DNA of 64,000 nucleotides from Natrinema sp. HArc-T2 (GCF_041821085.1 NZ_JBGUAZ010000003.1:248001-312000), one strand, 5' to 3'; counted from the first letter of the stretch, positions 8,921 to 18,318 are shown. Translations and numbers: made by a program. Notes: generated by a model from the sequence alone, not told the origin.

Positions 8921-9284
8921 ACCAGATCAAAATCTTGGCGTCTACTTGAATGCACTGCTACGAAACTCCGCATGCGATTCGGACGCTACTGCCCCGTTGG
9001 TACGGCACAACGTGGTTCGCAACGGTGGCGCCATTTCACCAGCACGCGAAACCCTCGGTTTCGCGGGTGGTAGGAAAGTAACGATCCCTCGAGCGACAGG
9101 GTTCGAAGCGGTCGAGAAGCACAGTAGGACAGGGATACAGCAGCGTTCCATCAGACAGCCGCTCCGCGATACCTGATCCGCCGACGGCAGGGTCAGGTCT
9201 TCGGTGAGTACGATGTGGGTTACCTACTGGCTCCGTATCGTATAGGCTCGAGAGAGATCGGCATTATAACTCCCTCTGCCACCA
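8921..9284. other. Intergenic region with a perfect palindrome
   Basis: No convincing gene is seen. A perfect 9-bp stem with 3-base loop, CGCGAAACC / GGTTTCGCG, occupies 9045-9065. The weak open frames across this stretch lack family resemblance. Confidence 0.6.
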
Positions 9285-10214
9285 ATGACATCGAAATACA
9301 CCCGAGACGGCGGTCGATTCCACACCGGAAGACGTCGGTTTATTAGAACTGTCGCTGCGACTGGCGCGGCCATTGGACTAGGTGGCCTGACAACTGCGGA
9401 CACGGACGAGGGATTCCCGCCGACCGACAGCACCGTGTGGGGACGGTCCGTCAGCCTCGGAAACGGGGAGGCGACGCCGTTTACGACCGTCACGCCGTCA
9501 GGGATCCCGAAATATCATGGTCTCTTGATGGAACGAGCCGCACTCGAGGGGCTCCCGTCGACCGATGCACTCGCGACCACCGGCGAGGACGAGTACACGG
9601 ACAAATACGGCCCGAACGGCGAGTCGACGAACATCCACCACAAATGGTCTCTGGAATTCTTCGTTCCGTTCCCGGAGACGGACGCGACACCGGTTACGTT
9701 TCTCGGGCTGAACTGGAACCCGGGTGGCCATCCGCCGGACGGCGTCTGGACGGTGCCGCACTTCGACGTCCACTTTCACATGCTGCCAACCGAGACCGTC
9801 GACGCGATCACTGGACCGGCTGCGCCGACCTACGACCTCCTGGCCAGATACGTTCCCGAAGGATACGCTCGAAATCCGACCGTCGACGAACGGGTCATCA
9901 CCGATATGGGCGAACACCTGGTCGATCCCACCGTCCCCGAGATGAACGGTGGGACGTTCACGAACACGCTTATCTGGGGAGCGACCGACCCGGACGGCGA
10001 CGGGACTGCAGAGCTGACGTTCGTCGAGCCGATGCTCACTCGGGCGTATCTTCGCGAGCATTCCGGAACCGATCGGCGAGCGATCGCACAGCCTGACACG
10101 TACGCCAGAGCCGGTCGCTATCCGACCGCGTACGCAGTTCGTGACCTACCGGGTCGGGACGCGATTGCGGTCACCATCGAGAACTTCAAGCAATTCAAGG
10201 GCTATTCTTGGTAG
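9285..10214 (+). CDS. Tat-exported hypothetical protein
   Basis: A 309-residue protein with a twin-arginine signal near residues 16-40 (RRRFIRTVAATGAAIGLGGL), so it is likely secreted folded. The mature part contains many His residues in short motifs, including PKYHGLLMERAALEGLP, HHKWSLEFFVPFPETD and VPHFDVHFHMLPTE. Tyr, Pro and Asp are also frequent, which suggests metal binding or a beta-sandwich. I recall similar haloarchaeal and bacterial proteins annotated only as domains of unknown function (DUF5602-like), but cannot confirm this. It is convergent with the PQQ-propeller gene, 6 bases apart. Function unknown. Confidence 0.8.
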   Translation: MTSKYTRDGGRFHTGRRRFIRTVAATGAAIGLGGLTTADTDEGFPPTDSTVWGRSVSLGNGEATPFTTVTPSGIPKYHGLLMERAALEGLPSTDALATTGEDEYTDKYGPNGESTNIHHKWSLEFFVPFPETDATPVTFLGLNWNPGGHPPDGVWTVPHFDVHFHMLPTETVDAITGPAAPTYDLLARYVPEGYARNPTVDERVITDMGEHLVDPTVPEMNGGTFTNTLIWGATDPDGDGTAELTFVEPMLTRAYLREHSGTDRRAIAQPDTYARAGRYPTAYAVRDLPGRDAIAVTIENFKQFKGYSW

Positions 10215-10220
10215 ACGACC

Positions 10221-11654
10221 TCACTCATCGGGAACCAAACAGTAGGCGCGGCCGGGCTTCTCGAGCACGGTTTCCTCGTCTTCGTTGTAGTAATTCTCGA
10301 AGACGCCGCGCTCGGCATAGTAGAGCCGACCGTCGTGGGGAATCGCGCCGCTGGTCACGTGGCCGCGGTTTCGGATCCGCCAGCGGCGTTCACCAGTCGC
10401 TCTGTCGAGTGCATACAGGTATCTATCGTACGAGCCGACGAGGATCGTGTCGGCGGTCGCCGTGATCGAGCCGATGACGTGGCCGCCGACGTACGCCGAC
10501 CAACGTTCGTCGCCGGTCGCAGCATCGAGTGCACGAACGCGACGGTCGTCGCCGCCGACGTAGACGATGCCCTGATCGGGGTCGATCGCCGGATTCGACA
10601 TGATGACCTCGCCGGTGTCGACCGACCACTCCTCGCTGCCATCTTCAAGATCGAGTCGATAAAAGCGCCCGTCCCAGGAGCCGACGAACGCCGCGCCGTC
10701 GTAGACCGGGGTCGTGCCCTTGATCTGTGCCCCGAGGGTGAAGCGACCGCTGGCCATCGATTTGCCATCGGGGCCGCCCTCGCCGCCGGCCTGGAACGAC
10801 CAGGCGAACTCGAGAGAGGGAAACTCCCAGCAGTAGACGACGCCGTCGTTCGAGCCGGTGACGAGCTTGCCGGCCTCGCAGTCGATCGCCGGCGAGGGAT
10901 GGGGCATCCCCCAGATACGGTCGTCGCTCCAGGTCGGAGTCCCGGTTTCGGCGTCGACCTCCCACAGTGCACCCTTGGCGGGGTTCTTGTACTCGGCAAC
11001 GAGGTAGAGGTTCCCGTCGACGTAGGCGGGACTCGAGCCGATCGCGATCGCGCCGCCGAACTCGCGCAGTCGGGTCTGCCAGATCAGTTCGCCAGAGGGG
11101 ATATCGACGGCGTAAAGCTCCCCGTCGTAGCCGCCGATGTAGGCGGTGTCGCCGACGATCGCCGGCGTGGCATGAAAGCCGAGGCTGCGACCAGCACCCG
11201 TCTCGAGCGTCCAGCGGGTCTCACCGGTCGGCCTGACGGCGTGGATCGTCCCGGTGTCGCCGGCGATAAGGATCGTCTCGCCGTCGGGCGTCGGTCGCGG
11301 CGTCGACTTGGCCGCGGTGTGGCCGATGCGGTTGACCGGCATCGACCAGTCGACGCGCACGGACGAGGGCACGGTTTCGTCGGGATAGTAGCCGTACCGG
11401 CGTAGGCCACGGCGAAACATCGAGATGTCGTCGTCCGCCGGAAGCGGGACGTATCCGTCCGTATTCATCGCGGCAGTGATGGGCGAACACTCGGGTCTCG
11501 AGCGATACGCTCGGTCGGAACAGCCGGCAAGACCCACGGTGCCAGCAGTGCCGGCGGTACAGAGAAGCTGCCGTCTAGAGAGCCGCGGACCGTCGGCTGT
11601 CTCGTCCTTCCGATCGGACGTTGCGTCCTGACGGTCAGCGACTTTCTCGCTCAC
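10221..11654 (-). CDS. PQQ-propeller repeat lipoprotein
   Basis: A 477-residue protein. A Tat signal (LSRRQLLCTAGTAGTVGLAGC, here spanning residues about 25-45) ends in a lipobox with Cys, so it is probably anchored outside the membrane. The body is built of eight-bladed WD/PQQ-like repeats of about 40 residues, each near DxxTGExRWxxxxGG (for example AATGDERWSAYVGGHVIGS and TGERRWRIRNRGHVTSGA). Such propellers may bind PQQ or act as scaffolds, and dehydrogenase catalytic residues cannot be verified. The start is only 3 bases after the malic enzyme stop, so they are likely cotranscribed. Confidence 0.85.
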   Translation of the reverse strand: MSEKVADRQDATSDRKDETADGPRLSRRQLLCTAGTAGTVGLAGCSDRAYRSRPECSPITAAMNTDGYVPLPADDDISMFRRGLRRYGYYPDETVPSSVRVDWSMPVNRIGHTAAKSTPRPTPDGETILIAGDTGTIHAVRPTGETRWTLETGAGRSLGFHATPAIVGDTAYIGGYDGELYAVDIPSGELIWQTRLREFGGAIAIGSSPAYVDGNLYLVAEYKNPAKGALWEVDAETGTPTWSDDRIWGMPHPSPAIDCEAGKLVTGSNDGVVYCWEFPSLEFAWSFQAGGEGGPDGKSMASGRFTLGAQIKGTTPVYDGAAFVGSWDGRFYRLDLEDGSEEWSVDTGEVIMSNPAIDPDQGIVYVGGDDRRVRALDAATGDERWSAYVGGHVIGSITATADTILVGSYDRYLYALDRATGERRWRIRNRGHVTSGAIPHDGRLYYAERGVFENYYNEDEETVLEKPGRAYCLVPDE

Positions 11655-11657
11655 AGG

Positions 11658-13913
11658 TTAGTCTTTCTGTGCGTCGACGACCGCAACGCCTGCCAGGTTC
11701 ACGATGTCCTTGACTTCGTCGCCGCGCTGGAGGACGTGGACCGGCTCGTCCATGCCAACCAGCATCGGGCCGATCGCATCCGCACCGCCGAGTCGCTGGA
11801 GCAGCTTGTAGCCGATGTTCCCCGACTCGAGGTTCGGGAAGACGAGCACGTTCGCGGGCTCTTCGAGTTCGGAGAAGCCGTAGGTGCCCTCGAGGATGTC
11901 CTCGACGACGGCGGTGTCGGCCTGCATCTCGCCGTCGACGGGGAAGTCGACCTCGGGATCGTCCTGGAGCATGGCCGCGGCCTTACGCGGCTTGCGCGTC
12001 CCCTCGTTGTCGACGCTGCCGAAGTTCGAGTACGAGAGCAGGGCCGCGCGGGGTTCGACGTTGAACCGGCGGGCCAGTTTCCCGGTCTGTTTGGTGACCT
12101 CGGCGAGCACGTCTTCGTCTGGAGCCTGATTGACCGTCGCGTCGGCGATGAAGATCACGCGGTTTTTGAACGTCAGCATATAGACGCCCGCGGCGTAGTC
12201 GACGTCGTCAGCGGTGCCGATCACCTGCAACGGTGGGCGAAGCGCCGACGGGTAGTGATGGGAGAGCCCGGACAGCAAGGCATCAGCGTCGCCCTGTTCG
12301 ACCATGACGCTACCGAAGTAGTTCGAGTCGCGTTCGATGAGTTCGCCGGCCTCGCTCCGCGTGATTCCCTTCCGCGCGCGGAGTTCGTGGAGTCTGTCGG
12401 CGTACTCCTCGTAGTCGCCGACGGATGGATCGGCGACCTGCGGATCGTAGTCGAGTCCGAGATTCGCAGCCGTTCCCCTGATCTCGTCTTCGTCGCCGAT
12501 GAGAATCGGCAGGGCGATTCCCTGTTCCTGGATCTGGTAGGCCGCCCGAATCATCTTCTCGTTTTCGCCCTCTGCGAGCGCGATCGTCTTGGGATCGCTC
12601 TTGGCCTTGTTGAGGACGACGCGCATCATCTCGCGCGACTTGCCGAGGCGGGCCTCGAGTTCTTCCTCGTACTCCTCGAGATCGAGTTCGGTGCGGGCGG
12701 CACCGGATTCCATCGCGGCCTCGGCGATCGCCGGCGCGACGCGGAAGAGCACGCGCGGGTCGACGGGCTTGGGGATGATGTAGTCGGGGCCGTACTGCAG
12801 TGGCTCGTCACCGTAGGCTTTGACGACGGCGTCGGGCACATCCTGGCGCGCGAGTTCAGCAAGCGCTTCGGCGCAGGCGACTTTCATTTTCTCGTTGATC
12901 TCGGTGGCGCGGACGTCGAGTGCGCCACGGAAAATGAAGGGGAACCCGAGCACGTTGTTGACCTGGTTGGGGTAGTCAGAGCGCCCGGTGGCCATGATGA
13001 CGTTGTCGTCACGGGCCGCCTTGGCGTCCTCGTAGCCGATTTCGGGGTCGGGGTTGGCCATCGCGAAGACGATCGGGTTGTCGGCCATCGACGCGACCAT
13101 CTCCTGGGTGACGATGCCGCCGGCCGAGAGGCCGACGAAGACGTCCGCACCGGCCATCGCGTCCGCGAGACTGCCTTCGGGGACGTCACGGGCGAACTGC
13201 TGTTTGTACTCGTTGACGTCACCTGCCTTGGCGCGTTCTTCGGTGATGATCCCCGTCGAATCACACATCGTGATGTTCTCTTTCTGGACGCCAAGCGAGA
13301 CGTAGAAACGGGCGGTCGCGATCGCACTCGCGCCCGCGCCCGAGAACGTGACCTCAAGTTCGTCGAGGCTCTTATCCGCGATGTCGGCGGCGTTGAGCAG
13401 TGCTGCGCCGGAGATGATCGCGGTGCCGTGTTGGTCGTCGTGGAAGACCGGAATGTCGATCTCCTCTCGCAGTCGCTCCTCGACGGTGAAACACTCGGGG
13501 GCTTTGATGTCCTCGAGATTGATGCCGCCGAAGGTCGGCTCCATCATCTTGACGGCCTCGACCAGTTTGTCGGGGTCGGAGTCGTCGAGTTCGATGTCGA
13601 AGACGTCGATATCAGCAAACCGCTTGAACAGGACGCCTTTCCCTTCCATGACGGGCTTGGATGCCTGTGCGCCGATGTCGCCGAGGCCGAGCACGGCCGA
13701 CCCGTTCGAGACGACGCCGACGAGGTTGCCCTTCGCCGTGTAACTGTAGGCGTCAGTTTCGTCCTCGTCGATCTCGAGACACGGCGCAGCGACGCCCGGC
13801 GAGTACGCAAGCGCGAGGTCACGCTGCGTATTCGTCGGTTTCGTCGTCGATATCTCGATCTTGCCTGGGGGGTCTTCCCGGTGATACTCCAGTGCGTCCT
13901 CGTCTAATCCCAT
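11658..13913 (-). CDS. maeB: NADP-dependent malic enzyme (malic-phosphotransacetylase fusion)
   Basis: A 751-residue protein beginning [18 protein letters not shown]. Residues about 1-430 are malic enzyme, with [49 protein letters not shown] and the Rossmann motif [12 protein letters not shown]. Residues about 430-751 are a phosphotransacetylase-like domain ([20 protein letters not shown]), usual in MaeB, where it probably has an allosteric rather than catalytic role. It decarboxylates malate to pyruvate with NADP. A TATA-like element at 13938-13945 suggests a leaderless start at 13913. A longer upstream frame to 14645 is spurious, since it overlaps coaD. Confidence 0.95.
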   Translation of the reverse strand: MGLDEDALEYHREDPPGKIEISTTKPTNTQRDLALAYSPGVAAPCLEIDEDETDAYSYTAKGNLVGVVSNGSAVLGLGDIGAQASKPVMEGKGVLFKRFADIDVFDIELDDSDPDKLVEAVKMMEPTFGGINLEDIKAPECFTVEERLREEIDIPVFHDDQHGTAIISGAALLNAADIADKSLDELEVTFSGAGASAIATARFYVSLGVQKENITMCDSTGIITEERAKAGDVNEYKQQFARDVPEGSLADAMAGADVFVGLSAGGIVTQEMVASMADNPIVFAMANPDPEIGYEDAKAARDDNVIMATGRSDYPNQVNNVLGFPFIFRGALDVRATEINEKMKVACAEALAELARQDVPDAVVKAYGDEPLQYGPDYIIPKPVDPRVLFRVAPAIAEAAMESGAARTELDLEEYEEELEARLGKSREMMRVVLNKAKSDPKTIALAEGENEKMIRAAYQIQEQGIALPILIGDEDEIRGTAANLGLDYDPQVADPSVGDYEEYADRLHELRARKGITRSEAGELIERDSNYFGSVMVEQGDADALLSGLSHHYPSALRPPLQVIGTADDVDYAAGVYMLTFKNRVIFIADATVNQAPDEDVLAEVTKQTGKLARRFNVEPRAALLSYSNFGSVDNEGTRKPRKAAAMLQDDPEVDFPVDGEMQADTAVVEDILEGTYGFSELEEPANVLVFPNLESGNIGYKLLQRLGGADAIGPMLVGMDEPVHVLQRGDEVKDIVNLAGVAVVDAQKD

Positions 13914-14063
13914 ATTGGGGACACTGTGGGGGACTACTAAAAACAATGCGAAGGGGACAATCGACAATCGTCGAACCCAGGGTGGGAATCGGGAGACGAG
14001 TGTGTGAGTGAGAAAACACAGCAATTCGACCGTTTTATACGGGCCGCGAGAGTGACGTGGGAT

Positions 14064-14531
14064 ATGGACGTCGCGCTTGGTGGGACCTTCGACCCCGTTC
14101 ACGACGGTCATCGACGACTGTTCGAACGGGCATTCGAACTCGGAGACGTGACGGTCGGGTTGACCAGCGACGAACTCGCGCCGAAGACACGAGACAGCGA
14201 CCGACAGGTCCGGTCGCACGACGAGCGAAAAGAGCGACTCGCGACCGAACTCGAGTCGATCGCGACCGAGTACGACCGCGAGTTCGAGATTCGCAAACTC
14301 GAGTCGCCGACGGGGATCGCAACGGAAGCACAGTTCGACTATCTCGTCGTCTCTCCGGAAACCCGCGAGGGCGGCGCACGGATCAACGAGATCCGCCGCG
14401 AGCGCGGCCACGACCCCCTCGAGGTGGTCGTCGTTCCACACGTGCTCGCCGACGACGGCGACATCATCTCGAGTACCCGGATCGTCAACGGCGAGATCGA
14501 CGAACACGGGTCCGTTCGCGACACCAATTGA
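14064..14531 (+). CDS. coaD: Archaeal phosphopantetheine adenylyltransferase
   Basis: A 155-residue nucleotidyltransferase. MDVALGGTFDPVHDGHRRLF carries the (H/T)xGH-type motif at residues about 7-16, and ISSTRIVNGEIDE near the end contains the conserved ISSTR. It transfers AMP from ATP to 4'-phosphopantetheine in coenzyme A synthesis. TATA (TTTTATAC, about 14033-14040) lies 28 bases before the ATG, indicating leaderless transcription. The gene is divergent from maeB with a 150-base gap. Length is normal for the archaeal class. Confidence 0.95.
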   Translation: MDVALGGTFDPVHDGHRRLFERAFELGDVTVGLTSDELAPKTRDSDRQVRSHDERKERLATELESIATEYDREFEIRKLESPTGIATEAQFDYLVVSPETREGGARINEIRRERGHDPLEVVVVPHVLADDGDIISSTRIVNGEIDEHGSVRDTN

Positions 14532-14675
14532 CGTGGCCGTCTTCCCGATCGGCTGGGTCGACCCCATCGCGCCGGTTCGAGCGGTGCTCGGTTCGCCGGT
14601 CGAATTGTCTTCGTAGCCTATACTTACATCGAAGAGGCCTCTCATTACGTCAGGTGCAACAGTCGTTTGTGGGTG

Positions 14676-14984
14676 TCACCAGCGCGGTGGCTCGAGCCCC
14701 GCCGACTCGAGCAGCTCCTTCCAGCGGGACTGAATCGACAGTCGAGAGACGTCCGCGGCGTCGGCGACTGCACCCTGTGTGCGACCGTCACCGGCGACGA
14801 GCGAACCAGCATACACGCTTGCTGCCAGTACCGCTCGCTTCGATCGATCGGAGTCGGGAACGTCGGCGAGGAAGAGATCGGTCGCACACGACCGCGCCTC
14901 TGTCGACAGCTCCAGCCGGTCGGCGACGGCCTCGAGTTCCTCGAGCCACGGTTCGTACTCGATTCGGTCGCGCGCGCTGTGCAT
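14676..14984 (-). CDS. TFIIB-family (single cyclin fold) protein
   Basis: A 102-residue protein (MHSARDRIEYEPWLEELEA, then SDRSKRAVLAASVYAGSLVA and VSRLSIQSRWKELLESAGL). The pattern resembles one cyclin repeat of transcription factor B: a SKRAVLAASVYAG helix pair followed by a recognition-like helix IQSRWKELLE. There is no N-terminal zinc ribbon and no second repeat, so it cannot replace TFB. Haloarchaea encode such short stand-alone proteins of unknown role, perhaps modulating initiation. Earlier starts at 15011 and 15083 are possible but less likely. Confidence 0.8.
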   Translation of the reverse strand: MHSARDRIEYEPWLEELEAVADRLELSTEARSCATDLFLADVPDSDRSKRAVLAASVYAGSLVAGDGRTQGAVADAADVSRLSIQSRWKELLESAGLEPPRW

Positions 14985-15213
14985 ACGTCGTAGATACGGA
15001 GCGGACAGCATAAACGTGTGGTTCGACCCGAACTCGCTGGCTACTACGAGTTCAGGTCGCTCCAATACGACGCTACGACGCACAACAGTCTGCTACGAAT
15101 GGATCGGTAATCTGGCCGTTCACTGTTGGTTTCACTAGGAGACAACTACTAAACCAGCTGTCGACCGAACTGGAGCCAGACGCCGGCGGTCGGTGGCGAT
15201 CCACGACGCCCCC

Positions 15214-15387
15214 ATGAAAGAGCCCACCTGTAAACTCGTCTGTACTGGCTGCGGTCTCGAGATGCCCTATCGGGATCGCGCACTCGCCGAAGAGGCCGCT
15301 GAGTTGCATCAGTTGCGGGATTCCGAGCACGTGACCTATATCGTGCCACCGGACTGGTCGCCGGAGGAATCGGTGACCCGTTGCTAA
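15214..15387 (+). CDS. Small conserved-looking protein with one CxxC
   Basis: A 57-residue protein (MKEPTCKLVCTGCGLEMPYR, then DWSPEESVTRC). One CTGC knuckle near residue 10 and an isolated C-terminal Cys leave the zinc site incomplete unless it dimerises. A GTG at 15193 would add seven residues. It lies just before the tRNA-Leu gene on the same strand. I do not recognise the family. Codon usage and acidic composition suggest a real gene. Confidence 0.6.
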   Translation: MKEPTCKLVCTGCGLEMPYRDRALAEEAAELHQLRDSEHVTYIVPPDWSPEESVTRC

Positions 15388-15433
15388 CGCGGACCGACAG
15401 GTACTTACTCGATTCTGCAAAAGGCGAAGACGA

Positions 15434-15518
15434 GCGCGGGTAGCCAAGCTAGGCCAACGGCGCAGCGCTTAGGACGCTGTCCCGTAGGGGTCCGCCGGTT
15501 CGAATCCGGTCCCGCGCA
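15434..15518 (+). tRNA. tRNA-Leu (anticodon UAG)
   Basis: An 85-base gene with a 7-bp acceptor stem GCGCGGG/CCCGCGC, an A as discriminator at 15518, a D arm, an anticodon stem CAGCG/CGCTG around loop CTTAGGA with anticodon TAG at 15470-15472, a long variable arm as in class II leucine tRNAs, and the T arm CCGGTTCGAATCCGG. CCA is not encoded. No intron is present in the anticodon loop. Confidence 0.97.
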
Positions 15519-15572
15519 TTCTCCGCGAACAACTCCGTGATCGGAGACTGCGGTCAGCGGATTCGAATTAGG

Positions 15573-15604
15573 GAAGACGCGCGCAACGTAGTGAGCACGT
15601 CTTC
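15573..15604. repeat. Hairpin next to the duplicated tRNA end
   Basis: GAAGACG at 15573-15579 pairs with CGTCTTC at 15598-15604 around an 18-base loop, directly before the second copy of the tRNA 3' segment. Confidence 0.5.
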
Positions 15605-15608
15605 ACGT

Positions 15609-15628
15609 GGTTCGAATCCGGTCCCGCG
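15609..15628 (+). repeat. Duplicated tRNA-Leu 3' end (att-like remnant)
   Basis: Twenty bases at 15609-15628 are identical to bases 15497-15516 of the tRNA-Leu gene, covering the T loop, T stem and acceptor strand. Such a copy downstream of a tRNA is what integration of a mobile element leaves at its distal attachment site. No integrase gene is nearby. Confidence 0.7.
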
Positions 15629-15647
15629 ACATTGCTCGAGCCCGGTC

Positions 15648-15722
15648 AGACGGACGCCTGTCAGTGGGTGCCGGCGCATCTGTGATCGCGTGCAGACCCA
15701 TCGAGACAGCGTGACAGCAGCC
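15648..15722 (+). repeat. Dispersed structured repeat, copy 1
   Basis: Begins AGACGGACGCCTGTCAGTGG and ends GTGACAGCAG. CTGTCA and TGACAG at the two ends can pair. It is a diverged copy of the family also seen at 28221, 38154, 45825 and 54901. Confidence 0.7.
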
Positions 15723-15847
15723 CCAAAGATCGGACAACCAACTGTGATCGACAACTGATAGGATGGGGCCCGATTGGGGCCCGACAGACGAGTGAATTCG
15801 GTCGCTGTGAGTGATAATCGAAAGACGTGCGTCAGACAGCCCATAAC

Positions 15848-15856
15848 GCTTATTCG
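15848..15856 (+). promoter_or_regulatory. TATA box of dacZ
   Basis: GCTTATTCG centred 28 bases before the ATG at 15880 suggests a leaderless dacZ-mscS transcript. Confidence 0.55.
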
Positions 15857-15879
15857 CGCAGGAACGAGTTGTAGTATCA

Positions 15880-16692
15880 ATGGCCGGGTTAGACGACGTG
15901 TTCGGGGATCTCTTTGCGAGTGTGGATGCCGTGGCCCTCTTTTCGCCGAGCGGCTCCTACTACGAACAGGTCGCAGCCGTCGAGGACCTGAACGTGATCG
16001 TCGTCGGCACCGAAAACGCCGTCGGCGCAGAGACGTTCGTCGAGTTACCGCTCGAGTTCGAGGAAATCACCGAGCGGATCCGATTCGGGCTCGAGGGGGC
16101 CCTAGAACAGGACGTGATCGAGGACGGCGACGAGCTCCTCTGCGCGACGAGCGTCTTCAGCGATGGGATCGATACGATCTCTCGCGTCCGTGCGGATGCA
16201 GAAACCCACACGGGAATCTACGATCTCTTTTCGAAATCCCGCGCCGAACCCGAGGTGGTCAAGGCGGTCCTCGAGCTGGCAATCGAGCTGGGACAGAAAG
16301 GGCAGAAGGGCAAACCCGTGGGCGCGCTGTTCGTCGTTGGCGACGCGGGCAAGGTGATGAACAAGTCCCGACCGCTGTCGTACAACCCCTTCGAGAAGTC
16401 CCACGTCCACGTCGGCGATCCGATCGTCAACGTCATGCTAAAGGAGTTCTCGCGGCTCGACGGCGCGTTCGTCATCTCGGATGCAGGCAAGATCGTCTCG
16501 GCGTATCGCTACTTAGAGCCCTCCGCGGAGGGTGTCGACATTCCGAAGGGACTGGGTGCACGCCACATGGCCGGCGGCGCGATCACGCGGGATACGAACG
16601 CGATCGCGATCGTCCTCTCGGAGAGCGACGGGCTCGTCCGAGCGTTCAAGGGCGGTGAACTCATCCTGGAGGTCGACCCGGAGGCGTACTGA
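15880..16692 (+). CDS. dacZ: Diadenylate cyclase (c-di-AMP synthase)
   Basis: A 270-residue protein. The DAC (DisA_N) domain is C-terminal, around residues 120-255, with the catalytic signatures DGAFVISDAGKIVSAYRYL (DGA) and GLGARHMAGGAITRDTNA (RHxA). The N-terminal half is the archaeal DacZ type. It condenses two ATP into cyclic di-AMP, which in haloarchaea controls osmotic homeostasis. The stop is one base before the start of a MscS-type channel, a conserved arrangement that links the messenger to a membrane channel. Confidence 0.95.
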   Translation: MAGLDDVFGDLFASVDAVALFSPSGSYYEQVAAVEDLNVIVVGTENAVGAETFVELPLEFEEITERIRFGLEGALEQDVIEDGDELLCATSVFSDGIDTISRVRADAETHTGIYDLFSKSRAEPEVVKAVLELAIELGQKGQKGKPVGALFVVGDAGKVMNKSRPLSYNPFEKSHVHVGDPIVNVMLKEFSRLDGAFVISDAGKIVSAYRYLEPSAEGVDIPKGLGARHMAGGAITRDTNAIAIVLSESDGLVRAFKGGELILEVDPEAY

Positions 16693-16693
16693 T

Positions 16694-17461
16694 ATGGTAG
16701 CGTGGCAGTCGTTGCTCAATGAGCCAGCCGTCATCGCGGCAGCAGTGCTGGCACTCGGGCTCGTCGTCGGTTATCTCGTCGGTCGGCTCAACGAGGAGTT
16801 GCTCTCGGCATCGGGCGTCCCGGACGCTGTCGAGGGAACGCCGTTCGAGCGGACCGCCCAGTCGCTTGGCACCTCGACGGTCGAGATCGTCGCCAGGCTG
16901 AGTTCCTGGTTCATCTATGGGATTGCGGTGCTGACCGCGATTCACATCGCCAGACTACTGGATACAGACGCCTTCTGGCTCCGGATCACGGAATTCGTCC
17001 CACAGCTGTTTATCGCCGTCCTCGTACTCATCGTGGGGTTCGTCGTCGCGGACAAGTCCGAACTGGTCGTCAGCGAGTATCTCCGAGGCGTCAAACTCCC
17101 TGAAGTATCGATCATTCCGAAACTGGTCAAATACTCCGTGCTGTACGTCGCTTTCATCATCGCACTGGGCCAGATCGGCGTCCACGTCCTCGCCTTGCTG
17201 ATCTTGCTGACAGTCTATGCCGTCGGCGTCGTCATCGTCGGCACCGTTGCCTTCAAGGATTTCCTCGCCTCGAGCGCAGCCGGCATCTACCTGCTGCTCA
17301 ACCAGCCCTACGGAATCGGTGACCGGGTCCGAATCGGCGACCAGCGCGGGATCGTCCAGGAAGTCGATCTGTTCGTCACCAAGATCGAAGACGACTCCGA
17401 GGAGTATATCGTTCCGAATCGCAAGGTCTTCGAGGACGGGATCGTCCGTATTCGGGAGTGA
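16694..17461 (+). CDS. MscS-family mechanosensitive channel
   Basis: A 255-residue membrane protein. Hydrophobic segments occur at about residues 11-30, 70-95, 105-130, 140-165 and 165-190. The MscS-type pore and beta domain then follow (LLLNQPYGIGDRVRIGDQRG, then EYIVPNRKVFEDGIVRIRE). It is short compared with E. coli MscS and ends soon after the beta domain, lacking the large cytoplasmic cage. It probably releases ions on osmotic downshock. It is translationally coupled to dacZ (one-base gap). Confidence 0.9.
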   Translation: MVAWQSLLNEPAVIAAAVLALGLVVGYLVGRLNEELLSASGVPDAVEGTPFERTAQSLGTSTVEIVARLSSWFIYGIAVLTAIHIARLLDTDAFWLRITEFVPQLFIAVLVLIVGFVVADKSELVVSEYLRGVKLPEVSIIPKLVKYSVLYVAFIIALGQIGVHVLALLILLTVYAVGVVIVGTVAFKDFLASSAAGIYLLLNQPYGIGDRVRIGDQRGIVQEVDLFVTKIEDDSEEYIVPNRKVFEDGIVRIRE

Positions 17462-17470
17462 GGATCGGAA

Positions 17471-18292
17471 CTACTCGAGCGAGAGGCCGGCGTGCCAGCG
17501 GTCGACGCCGGCCTCGCGCTTGACGACGTCCATCTTCGCTAAGAGATAGGTCGCAAGCGTGGCAGTTTCGGCAGCTCGAGCCTCTCCTTCGGTTCTGAAC
17601 TCGCCGGTTTCGCGGTTGGCGTAGACGGTACAGATCGCCCCTGCACGAAGGCCATAGAGGTTCGCGAGCGTGAGGATGGCGCTGGCTTCCATCTCGATGT
17701 TTTTGACGTTCGCCGCTTTGAGGTCGTCGACCAGCTCGTCGGCACCGGCAGCCTCGAAGCCATCGAAGCCGGGCCGGCCCTGCCCGGCGTAGAACGAATC
17801 CGCGCTCATCGTGACACCGGTGTGGTAATCGTAGCCGAGCCGTTCGGCGGCGGCGACCAGCGCGGAAACGACCTCGTAATCCGCAGTCGCCGGGTAGTCC
17901 TCGCGGACGTACTCGTCGCTGGTTCCTTCCTGACGGACCGCACCGGTCGTGATCACCAGATCGCCGACGGCCATCTCCGGCTGGATCGCCCCACACGAGC
18001 CGACCCGGATGAACGTCTCGACGCCGACGCGTGCCAGTTCCTCGACGGCGATCGCAGCAGAGGGACTGCCGATGCCAGTCGAAGTGACCGAAATCGGTGT
18101 TTCCTCGTAGACCCCTGTCGCCGTCCGATACTCGCGGTGGTGGGCCCGAATCTCGTGGTCGTCCCAGAGCGTGACGATTTTCTCGAGTCGTTCGGGATTG
18201 CCTGGCAACAGAACAGTGTCTGCCACGTCGTCGGAGCCGACCTCGAGATGATACTGGACGTCGGCGTTCGGATCTTCGCTGTCGCGAGCCAT
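17471..18292 (-). CDS. udp: Nucleoside (uridine-type) phosphorylase
   Basis: A 273-residue protein of the PNP/UDP superfamily. Motifs are VLLPGNPERLEKI at the start, ISVTSTGIGSPSAAIAVEEL (phosphate-binding region), FIRVGSCGAIQPEMAVGDLV and VKNIEMEASAILTLANLYGL (the ExExS-type ribose/base motif). It splits uridine or related nucleosides to base and ribose-1-phosphate. The ATG at 18292 is chosen because a TATA element centred near 18324 places the transcript start there. It shares that promoter element with the divergent DUF488 gene. Cytidine deaminase lies 500 bases on. Confidence 0.9.
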   Translation of the reverse strand: MARDSEDPNADVQYHLEVGSDDVADTVLLPGNPERLEKIVTLWDDHEIRAHHREYRTATGVYEETPISVTSTGIGSPSAAIAVEELARVGVETFIRVGSCGAIQPEMAVGDLVITTGAVRQEGTSDEYVREDYPATADYEVVSALVAAAERLGYDYHTGVTMSADSFYAGQGRPGFDGFEAAGADELVDDLKAANVKNIEMEASAILTLANLYGLRAGAICTVYANRETGEFRTEGEARAAETATLATYLLAKMDVVKREAGVDRWHAGLSLE

Positions 18293-18318
18293 TGAACAGC
18301 GGCGGTTCGATGCGTCAC

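Noticed and set aside
8942-9151. 69-codon minus-strand frame after rps8e
   Set aside because: It spans the palindrome, has poor composition for a halophile protein and shows no family signal.
11736-13907. 723-codon open frame on the plus strand
   Set aside because: It is the antisense of the malic enzyme. High GC third positions keep this frame open, and the translation shows no family motif.
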